Source: UBA9676 sp036522155 (GTDB lineage: Bacteria; Actinomycetota; Actinomycetes; Streptosporangiales; Streptosporangiaceae). From it: a DNA stretch of 15,259 nucleotides. The notes under the pieces are model-generated. The model made no database searches and was not told the DNA's origin. It saw only the letters and a list, made by a program, of their open reading frames with translations. This document shows positions 7,017-13,656 of the stretch, in pieces (position 1 is the first letter of the stretch; the number at the start of each line of letters is the position of its first letter). The stretch is from contig DATDGI010000356.1 in NCBI GenBank assembly GCA_036522155.1, forward strand, positions 1 to 15,259, in the 5' to 3' direction. The position numbers were made by a program, and so were the translations under genes.

Positions 7017-9091
7017 CACACGCTCCCCGCGTAGCCGGGCGGGGCCACGATCGCGCCGTTGCCCGCGATGCTGGGCAGCTTGCGCGGGGCCTGGCCGCCG
7101 GGGAAGACGGCCTTGTGGCCCTCCAGGCCGTAGATGCTGTCCCAGATCTGCCGGGCGCACGGCGCGGACACGTCCGCGCCCTCACCGGACTTGGGGACCA
7201 TCACCACCACCACGTACTTGGGGTTGCTGGCCGGGGCGAACGAGGCGAACACCGAGGTGGCCTGGCCGCCCGCCACTTCCGCGGTACCGGTCTTGGCCGC
7301 GATCTGCAGCTTGCTCAGCGGGAACCCGGCGAACGCGCCCGCGGCCGTGCCCTGGGTGACCACGTCGATGAGCGCGGCCTTGATGTAGGCCTGGGCCCAC
7401 TGCGGCACCGGCAGGTGGCCCGCCACCGGCGGGGTGATCCGGCTGACCAGCTTCCCGGACGGGGACAGCAGCGCCTCGCCGATCCGCGGGGTGTACAGGG
7501 TGCCGCCGTTGGCCAGCGCCGCGTACGCCCGGGCCAGCTGGAGCGGGGTGACCGTCACGTAACCCTGCCCGATCGAGGCGTTCACCGCCTGGCCGGGCGT
7601 CCACACGTAGCCGCTCTGGCAGTCGTCGTACTCGATCTGCTGGATGTAGCCGCCGAACTGGCGGCCGTGCTTGCACCAGTAGTCCTTGTACTGCTTCCAG
7701 TAGTAGTAGAGCCACTGCCGGGTGGGCACCGTGCCGGGCGACTCCTCCGGCAGGTCGATGCCGGTGCTGCGGCCGAACCCGAACGCCAGCTCCATCTTCT
7801 GCATCCACTGGACCGGCGCGTGCGGGTCCGCGGTCACGTCGGCGCGCGGCTTGTCGCGCAGCCACATCTGGTAGGCGATCTGGTAGAAGACCGTGTCGCA
7901 GGACATGACCAGCGCCTCGTGCAGCGACATCGGCCCCAGGTTGGACGAGGTCCAGTTGTTGAAGACATGCCCGGCCACGCTCACCGCGCCCGGGCAGCCG
8001 TACGGCCCGGCCGGGGCGAACCCGTGCGCCAGCGCCGCCGCGGTGGAGGTGATTTTCCAGGTGGAACCGGGCGCGTACTCGCCCTGGGTGGCGCGATCCA
8101 GGATCGGCTCCCCGTGCGCGGTCCCGAACAGGTCCCGGAACTCGCGGGTGGAGATACCGCCGGTCCAGATGCTGGGGTTGTAGGTCGGGTAGCTGGCCAG
8201 CGCGAGCACCCGGCCCCGGGTGGTCATCACCACCGCCGCGCCGGTGGTGGCGCCGGGGTTGCCCTCGGCCTGCGCCTTGAGGATGGCCTGCTGCAGGTCG
8301 TTCTGCGTGATCTGCTGCAGCTGGGCGTTGATGCTGGTCACCAGGGTGTCCCCGGGCACCGCCGGGGTCTGGTGGTGGATGGTGGTGACCTCGCCCGCGG
8401 CGTTGACCGACAGCACCTGCTGGCCCGCGATGCCGCGCAGCTCCCGGTCGTACTCCTCTTCCAGCCCGGCCTGGCCGACCAGGTCCACCCCGGAGAAACC
8501 GGTCACCGGCAGGTGCCGCTGGGCCACCTCCTGCGGGGTGATCGGCTGCAGGTACCCGATCATCTGGGCGGCCGCGGTGCCGTACGGCTGCTGGTAGTGG
8601 ATCACCGGCTGGACCTGCGCGGTCACCCCGGGAAACTGGCGCTGGCTCTCCATGATCTGCAGCGCGACGGTGTCGGACGCCTGCTGGTCGACCGGGATCG
8701 GCTGGTAGGGCGAGCCCTGCCAGCACGGCTGGGACACCGTCGGCCCGCACAGCCGGATCCGCTCCTGGAGCAGGTTGTAGTTCATGTTCAGCAGCTTGGC
8801 CAGCCGGTGCAGTTCGGACGGGCCGCCGTCGCTCTGCTGGGCGACCAGGGCCCGGTTCACCGACACCACCAGCGCGGTCTTGTTGTTCACCAGCGGCGTG
8901 CCCACGTCGTCCAGGATCCGGCCGCGCACCGGCGGCACGATGACCGTCCTTGTCTGGTCCTGCGCCGCCGCGCTGGCATACGACACCCCGGTCATGACCT
9001 GCAGATACCAGAGCCGGCCGCCGAGCGCGATGAGCAGCGCGGCGACCAGCACGTAGACGACAAGCAGGCGCCGGCGCGCGGCCGGGATCAT
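7016..9091 (-). CDS. mrdA: Penicillin-binding protein 2, class B transpeptidase of the elongation complex
   Basis: 691 residues. It cross-links peptidoglycan made by RodA; membrane-anchored with its catalytic domain outside the membrane. A single transmembrane helix lies at about residues 8-27 after a basic start (RRRLLVVYVLVAALL). A PBP dimerisation domain follows (PVRGRILDDVGTPLVNN). Transpeptidase motifs are complete: SxxK as STWK (Ser343 nucleophile, Lys346), SxD as SCD (Ser397, Asp399) and KTG (Lys600-Gly602). SxD in place of SxN is also seen in E. coli PBP2. The ATG at 9091 overlaps the mreD stop as ATGA and has AGGAGGG 5 bases upstream. The frame stays open for 289 codons further upstream, but those lie within mreD and lack coding character in this frame. 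The stop is coupled to rodA. Confidence 0.96.
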   Translation of the reverse strand: MIPAARRRLLVVYVLVAALLIALGGRLWYLQVMTGVSYASAAAQDQTRTVIVPPVRGRILDDVGTPLVNNKTALVVSVNRALVAQQSDGGPSELHRLAKLLNMNYNLLQERIRLCGPTVSQPCWQGSPYQPIPVDQQASDTVALQIMESQRQFPGVTAQVQPVIHYQQPYGTAAAQMIGYLQPITPQEVAQRHLPVTGFSGVDLVGQAGLEEEYDRELRGIAGQQVLSVNAAGEVTTIHHQTPAVPGDTLVTSINAQLQQITQNDLQQAILKAQAEGNPGATTGAAVVMTTRGRVLALASYPTYNPSIWTGGISTREFRDLFGTAHGEPILDRATQGEYAPGSTWKITSTAAALAHGFAPAGPYGCPGAVSVAGHVFNNWTSSNLGPMSLHEALVMSCDTVFYQIAYQMWLRDKPRADVTADPHAPVQWMQKMELAFGFGRSTGIDLPEESPGTVPTRQWLYYYWKQYKDYWCKHGRQFGGYIQQIEYDDCQSGYVWTPGQAVNASIGQGYVTVTPLQLARAYAALANGGTLYTPRIGEALLSPSGKLVSRITPPVAGHLPVPQWAQAYIKAALIDVVTQGTAAGAFAGFPLSKLQIAAKTGTAEVAGGQATSVFASFAPASNPKYVVVVMVPKSGEGADVSAPCARQIWDSIYGLEGHKAVFPGGQAPRKLPSIAGNGAIVAPPGYAGSV
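7023..7028 (-). promoter_or_regulatory. Ribosome binding site of rodA
   Basis: Minus-strand GGGGAG, 6 bases before the ATG at 7016 and inside the last codons of mrdA. It selects this start over the upstream in-frame extension. Confidence 0.7.
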
Positions 9092-10626
9092 GGCTGCCCT
9101 CCTGTCCGCTCGCGGTCGGCCGCCCACCGTGCCGGGCGGCGGCCCCGGATGCGCAGGCCCCCGCCCAAGCGGCTCCCGCCCAGGCGGCTCTTCCCGCCCA
9201 GGCCGCCGGCCCCGCCCCGGCTTTTCCGCCCGAAACGGGGCTGCCGCGGGGCCAGCGCACTGCCCCGCTGGGAGCCGCGCCGGCCGCCGGGCAGGCCGCC
9301 GCCACCGAACCCGAACAGGCGGCGCCCGCTGCGGAACCGGGGCGCCGCGCCGCGACCGCGGCCGGACCGCAGCGCGCCGGATGCGCCCGGTGCGCCCGCC
9401 CCGCGCCCGGCATGGAAAGCCGACCCGGGCACGCCGCCACCCTTCCCGCCGTTGGTGCCGCGGGTCCGGCGGCCGAGCACGCCGCCAGCCAGCACCCCGT
9501 CCCGCCGCCGGGTCTTCAGCCGCAGCCGCACGGGCCGGCTGGCCCGGCCGGTGCTGGCCAGGGCCGACGGACCGCCCCGGAACGCCCGTGACCCAGGCCG
9601 GTGGCCCTGGCCGGGCCGGGGCGCGGCCAGCCCGGAGCCAGCCGTGCTGGCCTGGCCATGACCGGGCGACCCGCGGAACGCGTTCTTGCCCGGCCGGGCG
9701 GCCCGGCCCAGCCCGGCGAACCCGGCCAGGCCGATCTGGCCCCGCCCCGGCGATCCGGCCACCTTCCCGTCGCCCCGGCGGGCACTGCCCAGCCGCAGGT
9801 GAACCGGCCGGCCCGGGACCGCGGCCGGGGTTGCGCGAACCCCGCCGCCGGCCGCCGATCCGGCCACCCCGCCGCGGAGGCGCAGGTGCAGTGGATGCCG
9901 CCGCTGTACCCAGGCGCCGGCCGGCTGGCCGGGCGCCGGCCGGCGGCCGCCGATCCATCCGTCCGAACCCCGGCCGGCCGCCATCCGCAGGCGCGGTTCG
10001 CGCCCGCTCCGGGTGTCCCGCACGGACGCGCCCGCCGCGGCCAGCCCGGCGAACCCGGCGGGTGCGCCGAGCAGCCGGAGACCGGCCAGTTCGGAGCCGG
10101 TGAGCAGGGACGGCTCACCGGTGCCCACGGTGGCCCAGCCGCCGTACCCGCTGAACCTGACGACCGCGTACAGCACGAACGGGCAGGCCAGGATGTCGTA
10201 GAGGATGACCGGCGGCAGGACCTGCCGCATCGACTGCCAGCTGATGTCGGGGTCGCCGAGGGTCAGGCCGGCCAGCGCGGCCAGGACCTCGCCCACGGTG
10301 GCCGCGGCCGCGATCACCGGCAGCGGCAGCCAGGCGGAGCGCTCCATCGGCCCGCGCAGCAGGCCGCAGCCGTAGCCGACCGCGCAGAACACCAGGGCGT
10401 CCAGCCCCAGCAGCCCGGTCGCGGGCGGTGCGATGTCCAGCGCCAGCCCGGCCGCGAACCCGATCACAGTGCCGGCCAGCGGGCCGCCGGCCAGCGCCAG
10501 CGTGACCACCAGCACCAGCACCAGGTCCGGCGGGAAGCCGCCAGGGAACGGCAGCCGGTCCAGCACCGAGGTCTGCAGCACGACCGTGGCCAGCACGGCT
10601 ATCGCGGTAAAGGCGGCCCGCCGCAC
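9088..10626 (-). CDS. mreD: MreD, rod-shape membrane protein with a long basic C-terminal tail
   Basis: 512 residues, where MreD is usually about 160-225. Residues 1-160 are the normal hydrophobic domain with several membrane helices (for example LVLVLVVTLALAGGPLAG, ILYDILACPFVLYAVV); it works with MreC, PBP2 and RodA. Residues from about 205 are Gly/Arg/Ser/Pro-rich: in 211-512 I count 56 Arg and 6 Lys against 5 acidic residues. An LR(L/I)R-like motif recurs. In four sampled 60-base blocks (9301, 9481, 9601, 9721), 74 of 80 third codon positions are G/C, against 58 of 80 second positions. This fits coding in this frame rather than random open sequence. The GTG start lies one base after the mreC stop, with GGAGG 5 bases before it. 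The stop overlaps mrdA as ATGA. A sequencing frameshift cannot be excluded but is not suggested. The tail's function is unknown. Confidence 0.9.
   Translation of the reverse strand: MRRAAFTAIAVLATVVLQTSVLDRLPFPGGFPPDLVLVLVVTLALAGGPLAGTVIGFAAGLALDIAPPATGLLGLDALVFCAVGYGCGLLRGPMERSAWLPLPVIAAAATVGEVLAALAGLTLGDPDISWQSMRQVLPPVILYDILACPFVLYAVVRFSGYGGWATVGTGEPSLLTGSELAGLRLLGAPAGFAGLAAAGASVRDTRSGREPRLRMAAGRGSDGWIGGRRPAPGQPAGAWVQRRHPLHLRLRGGVAGSAAGGGVRATPAAVPGRPVHLRLGSARRGDGKVAGSPGRGQIGLAGFAGLGRAARPGKNAFRGSPGHGQASTAGSGLAAPRPGQGHRPGSRAFRGGPSALASTGRASRPVRLRLKTRRRDGVLAGGVLGRRTRGTNGGKGGGVPGSAFHAGRGAGAPGASGALRSGRGRGAAPRFRSGRRLFGFGGGGLPGGRRGSQRGSALAPRQPRFGRKSRGGAGGLGGKSRLGGSRLGGGLRIRGRRPARWAADRERTGGQP
9097..9103 (-). 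promoter_or_regulatory. Ribosome binding site of mrdA, inside the last codons of mreD
   Basis: Minus-strand AGGAGGG ends 5 bases before the mrdA ATG. It fixes the mrdA start at the ATGA overlap and shows that translation of the long mreD frame ends exactly where mrdA begins. Confidence 0.8.
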
Positions 10627-10627
10627 C

Positions 10628-11569
10628 TCAGCCTCCGGTGGTCGGCGTGGCCGTCGGTCCGGGCGCGCGCGTCCGGCCCGGGCTCAGCGCCGGGCTGGGG
10701 ACGGGCCGGGGCGGCAGCACGGAGTCACGCGGGTTGACCCGGGGCGGGACGATCACCACCCCGACCACGCCGAGCGCGTTCTCGTTGGCGTACGGCCGGA
10801 CCAGCGCGACCTTGGTGAGCGCGTTGCCGCTGGCCAGCACCTGGGTGATCACCCCGACCGGCACGCCGGGCACGTACGGCTGGCCGTGCACCGAGCCGAA
10901 CGTGACCAGCTGCTGGCCCACACCGAGCACGGCGTTCGCGTCGAAGACCTGCAGCCGCAGCATCGGCCCGTCGGCCCGGCCGGGGCCGGTGCCGGTGACC
11001 GCCCCGATCTGCCCGGTGCCGGCCACCCGGACCCCGACCGTGGCGGTGGCGTCGGTGGTGAGCAGCACCGTCGCGGTGTGCGCGGTGGCCGAGGTGACCG
11101 TGCCGACCAGGCCGCTGCCGTTCAGCACCGTCTCGTTGGGCTTGATGCCGTCGGCCCGGCCCGCGTCGATGGTGACCGAATCGGAGAACCCGGTGGCCGC
11201 TGCGATCACGTTCGCGGCCACGATCCGGTACCGGCCGCGCCCGGCCAGGGTGAGCAGCTGCTGCAGCTGGGCGGCCTGGGTCCGGCTGAGCCGGGCCTCG
11301 CTCAGCTCGACCCGCAGCCGGATCACCTCGTCCTGCAGCGAGGTGATCCTCGCCTGGGCCGCGGGCGCGCTGCTGACGTTGCCGAAGAATGAGGTCAACG
11401 GGCGGGTCACCACGCCGACCACGCGCTCGGCGCCGCCGAATACCGTGCCGCCGAACGAGCGCAGGGCGCCGACCGGCCCACCCCCGCCCCGGGCGTCGAA
11501 CGTGATCAGCGCCAGGGCAGCGATCAGCAGCGCACCCAGCACCAGGCGGGTCCGCCGACTGTCGTGCAC
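10628..11569 (-). CDS. mreC: MreC, rod-shape scaffold protein
   Basis: 313 residues, a normal length. It is a bitopic membrane protein that links MreB and MreD to PBP2 outside the membrane and activates it. A short basic N-terminus leads into one membrane helix (about residues 9-24, LVLGALLIAALALITF). Next is a helical, Glu/Arg/Gln-rich stretch suited to a coiled coil (about 70-110, ITSLQDEVIRLRVELSEARL), then the beta-rich MreC domain (GFSDSVTIDAGRADGI, NGSGLVGTV, GLVGTVTS and the later PGVPVGVITQV). The last 35 residues are Pro/Arg/Thr-rich. The GTG start has GAGGGAGG 4 bases before it and lies 49 bases after the mreB stop. The stop is followed one base later by mreD. Confidence 0.95.
   Translation of the reverse strand: MHDSRRTRLVLGALLIAALALITFDARGGGGPVGALRSFGGTVFGGAERVVGVVTRPLTSFFGNVSSAPAAQARITSLQDEVIRLRVELSEARLSRTQAAQLQQLLTLAGRGRYRIVAANVIAAATGFSDSVTIDAGRADGIKPNETVLNGSGLVGTVTSATAHTATVLLTTDATATVGVRVAGTGQIGAVTGTGPGRADGPMLRLQVFDANAVLGVGQQLVTFGSVHGQPYVPGVPVGVITQVLASGNALTKVALVRPYANENALGVVGVVIVPPRVNPRDSVLPPRPVPSPALSPGRTRAPGPTATPTTGG
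10632..10636 (-). promoter_or_regulatory. Ribosome binding site of mreD
   Basis: Minus-strand GGAGG, 5 bases before the GTG at 10626 and inside the mreC 3' end. It supports a GTG start immediately after the mreC stop (TGA, G, GTG). Confidence 0.75.
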
Positions 11570-11573
11570 CAGG

Positions 11574-11581
11574 CCTCCCTC
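11574..11581 (-). promoter_or_regulatory. Ribosome binding site of mreC
   Basis: Minus-strand GAGGGAGG, 4 bases before the GTG at 11569. It supports the GTG start in the 49-base mreB-mreC gap. Confidence 0.7.
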
Positions 11582-11618
11582 GTCCAGGCCGCCACCGCGG
11601 CTGGCCAGCTACCCCTGG

Positions 11619-12650
11619 TCAGCGCCTTGATTCCGGGACCAGTACCTGCCGCAGGGTCTCAAAGTCCTCGACGCACTTGCCCGTGCCAAGCACGACCGAA
11701 TCAAGCGGGTTGTCGGCCATGTGGATGGGCATGCCGGTCTCTTCCCGCAGCCGCTCGTCCAGCCCGCGCAGCAGCGCGCCGCCGCCGGTGAGCGCGATCC
11801 CCCGGTCCATCACGTCGCCGGCCAGTTCCGGCGGGCACTTGTCGAGGGTGGTCTTGACCGCGTCGACGATGAGCGCCACCGGCTCCTCGATGGCGCGCCG
11901 GATCTCCTCGGCCGAGATGACGATGGTCTTCGGCAGCCCGCTGACCAGGTCCCGGCCCCGGATCTCGGCGTGCGGCTCGTCCGCCGAGGGGAAGGCGGAC
12001 CCGATCGCCATCTTGATCTCCTCGGCGGTCCGCTCGCCCAGCATGAGCGAGTACTCCTTCTTGCCGAAGCTGATGATGGCCTGGTCCAGTTCGTCGCCGC
12101 CGATCCGGATCGACTGCGAGGTGACGATCCCGCCCAGCGAGATGACGGCGACCTCGGTGGTGCCGCCGCCGATGTCCACCACCATGTTGCCGGTCGGCTC
12201 GTTGACCGGCAGCCCGGCCCCGATCGCGGCCGCCATCGGCTCCTCGATGATGTACACCCGCCGGGCACCCGCCTGGTGGCCGGCCTCCTTGACCGCGCTC
12301 TGCTCGACCCCGGTGATGCCGCTCGGCACCGCGACCACCACCCGCGGCTTGGCCAGGTGGCTGCGCTTGTGCACCTTCTGGATGAAGTAACGCAGCATCC
12401 GCTCGGTCACGTCGAAGTCGGCGATGACCCCATCCTTGAGCGGCCGGACGGCCACGATATTGCCCGGTGTCCGGCCGATCATCCGTTTGGCCTCTACGCC
12501 GACCGCCACGATCTGGCCATTGTTCGTATTCAGGGCCACGACGGACGGCTCGTTCAGCACGATGCCCCGCCCCCGCACGTACACCAGCGTGTTCGCGGTG
12601 CCCAGATCGACGGCCATGTCCCGGCCCAGGAAAGCCATTGCGTTACTCAT
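11619..12650 (-). CDS. mreB: MreB, actin-like rod-shape protein
   Basis: 343 residues, the usual length. It is a cytoplasmic actin-like ATPase that forms membrane-bound filaments and steers lateral wall synthesis. Nucleotide-binding motifs are intact: phosphate-1 DLGTANT (15-21), phosphate-2 DIGGGTTE (159-166), and the adenosine motif GIALTGGGALLRGL near the C-terminus. IIEEPMAAAIGAGLP and GGDELD are also typical. I start at the ATG giving MSNAMAFLGRDMAVDLG, close to known actinomycete MreB N-termini. An in-frame TTG three codons upstream and an ATG four codons downstream are alternatives. GGAAGG lies 12 bases before the chosen ATG, rather far. mreB heads the mre module after a 116-base gap from ndk. 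In actinomycetes MreB may act mainly in spore or aerial hypha walls. Confidence 0.97.
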   Translation of the reverse strand: MSNAMAFLGRDMAVDLGTANTLVYVRGRGIVLNEPSVVALNTNNGQIVAVGVEAKRMIGRTPGNIVAVRPLKDGVIADFDVTERMLRYFIQKVHKRSHLAKPRVVVAVPSGITGVEQSAVKEAGHQAGARRVYIIEEPMAAAIGAGLPVNEPTGNMVVDIGGGTTEVAVISLGGIVTSQSIRIGGDELDQAIISFGKKEYSLMLGERTAEEIKMAIGSAFPSADEPHAEIRGRDLVSGLPKTIVISAEEIRRAIEEPVALIVDAVKTTLDKCPPELAGDVMDRGIALTGGGALLRGLDERLREETGMPIHMADNPLDSVVLGTGKCVEDFETLRQVLVPESRR

Positions 12651-12766
12651 AAGGAACAAGAACCTTCCGGAAGGGTCCTGCTAGGTGCATATGTGACGGC
12701 CGCGGCTCAATGCCCCGCGAGTTCGAACGCGGCCCTGTGTCCTTACATGGACCGGGCCCGGCCTGC
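12651..12766 (-). other. ndk-mreB intergenic region, no clear promoter seen
   Basis: This 116-base gap is less GC-rich than the genes and is the most likely place for an mreB promoter. TTGAGC (12705-12710, minus strand) resembles a -35 box, but the nearest -10-like words (TATGCA, TAGCAG) are 13 and 21 bases away, so I do not call a promoter. Short inverted repeats (12715-12732, 12731-12758) are present. Confidence 0.4.
12731..12758 (-). terminator. Imperfect hairpin just after ndk
   Basis: ggccc (12731-12735) pairs with gggcc (12754-12758). Inside it, gtcc pairs with ggac around a ttacat loop, with a small internal bulge. It begins about 9 bases after the ndk stop and could end or stabilise the ndk transcript. 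There is no T-run, so the call is weak. Confidence 0.3.
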
Positions 12767-13177
12767 CTAAACGAGGTCGGGGAAGAAGATCTTGATTTCA
12801 CGTTCGGCCGAGTCCGGTGAATCCGATCCGTGCACGATGTTCTCCTGGACCTCCAACGCGTGATCACCGCGGATAGTGCCCGGAGCCGCCTTGACCGGAT
12901 CGGTGGCCCCGGCCAGTGCGCGAAATGCCTCGATGGCCCGCGGTCCCTCGGCCACCAGGGCTACCAGCGGCCCGGAGGTGATGAACTCCACCAGCGAGCC
13001 GAAAAACGGTTTAGCTATGTGCTCGGCGTAGTGCGACTCCGCGGTGACGGTTTCCATGGTCCGCAGATCCATGGCCACGATCCGCAGGCCCTTGCGCTCG
13101 ATCCTGGACAGAACGTCACCAATCAGGCCGCGGCGCACACCGTCCGGCTTGATGAGGATGAGGGTACGTTCGGACAA
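12767..13177 (-). CDS. ndk: Nucleoside-diphosphate kinase
   Basis: 136 residues, full family length. It transfers the gamma-phosphate of ATP to nucleoside diphosphates through a phosphohistidine. Visible motifs are the N-terminal ERTLILIKPDGV with Lys10, RGD at 103-105, and the active-site NIVHGSD with His116. The start is TTG: GAGGAGG lies 6 bases before it, and SERTLILIKPDG is the usual family N-terminus. An upstream in-frame ATG at 13714 would add 179 residues crossing the DUF4233 and folC genes and is rejected. The stop is TAG. The gene stands alone between 158- and 116-base gaps, so it probably has its own promoter (see 13255-13260). Confidence 0.97.
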   Translation of the reverse strand: MSERTLILIKPDGVRRGLIGDVLSRIERKGLRIVAMDLRTMETVTAESHYAEHIAKPFFGSLVEFITSGPLVALVAEGPRAIEAFRALAGATDPVKAAPGTIRGDHALEVQENIVHGSDSPDSAEREIKIFFPDLV

Positions 13178-13183
13178 GTAATT

Positions 13184-13190
13184 CCTCCTC
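13184..13190 (-). promoter_or_regulatory. Strong ribosome binding site that decides the TTG start of ndk
   Basis: Minus-strand GAGGAGG, a near-perfect Shine-Dalgarno, sits 6 bases before TTG at 13177. No ATG or GTG start fits it. Confidence 0.85.
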
Positions 13191-13244
13191 GCGGACAGCC
13201 CGGGCGGGCGTCGTGGAGCGAGCGGGGTTTGGGCTGGCAGTGCG

Positions 13245-13255
13245 TTGCGACGCAA
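13245..13255. promoter_or_regulatory. 11-bp palindrome at the expected ndk transcription start
   Basis: ttgcgacgcaa has 5-bp arms around one base and overlaps the last base of the candidate -10 box, covering the expected start point. The position suits a repressor site, but no known regulator is recognised. Confidence 0.25.
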
Positions 13256-13260
13256 TCCTA
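13255..13260 (-). promoter_or_regulatory. Candidate -10 box of an ndk promoter
   Basis: The minus strand reads TAGGAT, the actinomycete vegetative -10 pattern, 77 bases before the ndk start. No good TTGACA-like -35 lies 16-19 bases upstream (CTTCCG is the nearest), so the promoter would be weak or activator-dependent. Confidence 0.35.
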
Positions 13261-13286
13261 CCGGTGCCAGCGAGTGCGGAAGCGGC

Positions 13287-13335
13287 CCGCCCGGGGCATA
13301 TTGCCTGGGCAAATACCTGGGCCTCCGGCGGGCGG
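13287..13335 (-). terminator. Inverted repeat after DUF4233, possible end of the valS-folC transcript
   Basis: ccgcccg (13287-13293) and cgggcgg (13329-13335) are reverse complements. The loop contains a second small palindrome, ttgcctgggcaa (13301-13312, 5-bp arms). The structure starts right at the DUF4233 stop. It has no T-run, and the large loop makes it a weak terminator candidate. Confidence 0.3.
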
Positions 13336-13656
13336 TCAGGCGGACTCGCGGTAGCGGTGCCCGAGCCAGATGGCGACCGCCCAGAGCGCACCGAAGATGG
13401 CACCCAGCGCGAACATGGCGGGCACCACCACCCCGGCCGCGATCACGGCCACCTGGAGCACGCTGCCCGCGGCCAGCGCCCAGCCCTGCCGGGGCCGGCC
13501 CACCACCGCGGCCAGCAGCACCGCGCAGCCGGCCAGCACGCCGCCGGCGATCGCGGCGGGCCGGTGGGCCACGTGCTCGATGGTGATGGCGACCGGAATG
13601 GCCAGCCCGATCACGATCGCCTCGAAGACCAGCACCGTGGCGCACAGCCGTCTCAC
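13336..13656 (-). CDS. DUF4233 small membrane protein
   Basis: 106 residues, almost all hydrophobic, with probably four membrane helices (about 3-26, 34-53, 58-78, 82-100) and a basic end (GHRYRES). It matches the actinobacterial DUF4233 family in size, composition and place: that family is commonly found between folC and ndk. The function is unknown. The GTG start overlaps the folC stop as GTGA, so its translation is probably coupled to folC. No catalytic motif is visible. Confidence 0.85.
   Translation of the reverse strand: MRRLCATVLVFEAIVIGLAIPVAITIEHVAHRPAAIAGGVLAGCAVLLAAVVGRPRQGWALAAGSVLQVAVIAAGVVVPAMFALGAIFGALWAVAIWLGHRYRESA

Noticed and set aside
7017..7160. Longer rodA starting at 7160
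   Set aside because: It would run 144 bases into mrdA with low-complexity residues. The TGATG junction and GGGGAG site support the ATG at 7016.
6902..9661. 919-codon open frame on the plus strand opposite rodA, mrdA and mreD
   Set aside because: It crosses three real genes and consists of His/Gly/Arg/Pro-rich shadow sequence without recognisable domains.
9092..9958. N-terminal extension of PBP2 by 289 residues
   Set aside because: The region belongs to mreD by codon-position composition. The ATG at 9091 has a strong ribosome site and directly precedes the membrane anchor, as in normal PBP2.
9516..10118. Separate 200-codon minus-strand gene between mreD and mrdA
   Set aside because: All three minus frames are open here because of base composition. 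Third-position G/C bias supports the mreD frame, and no start with a ribosome site was found for this one.
12678..12710. mreB promoter made of TTGAGC and TAGCAG
   Set aside because: The spacer is 21 bases and the -10 match is poor, so it falls outside normal vegetative promoter geometry.
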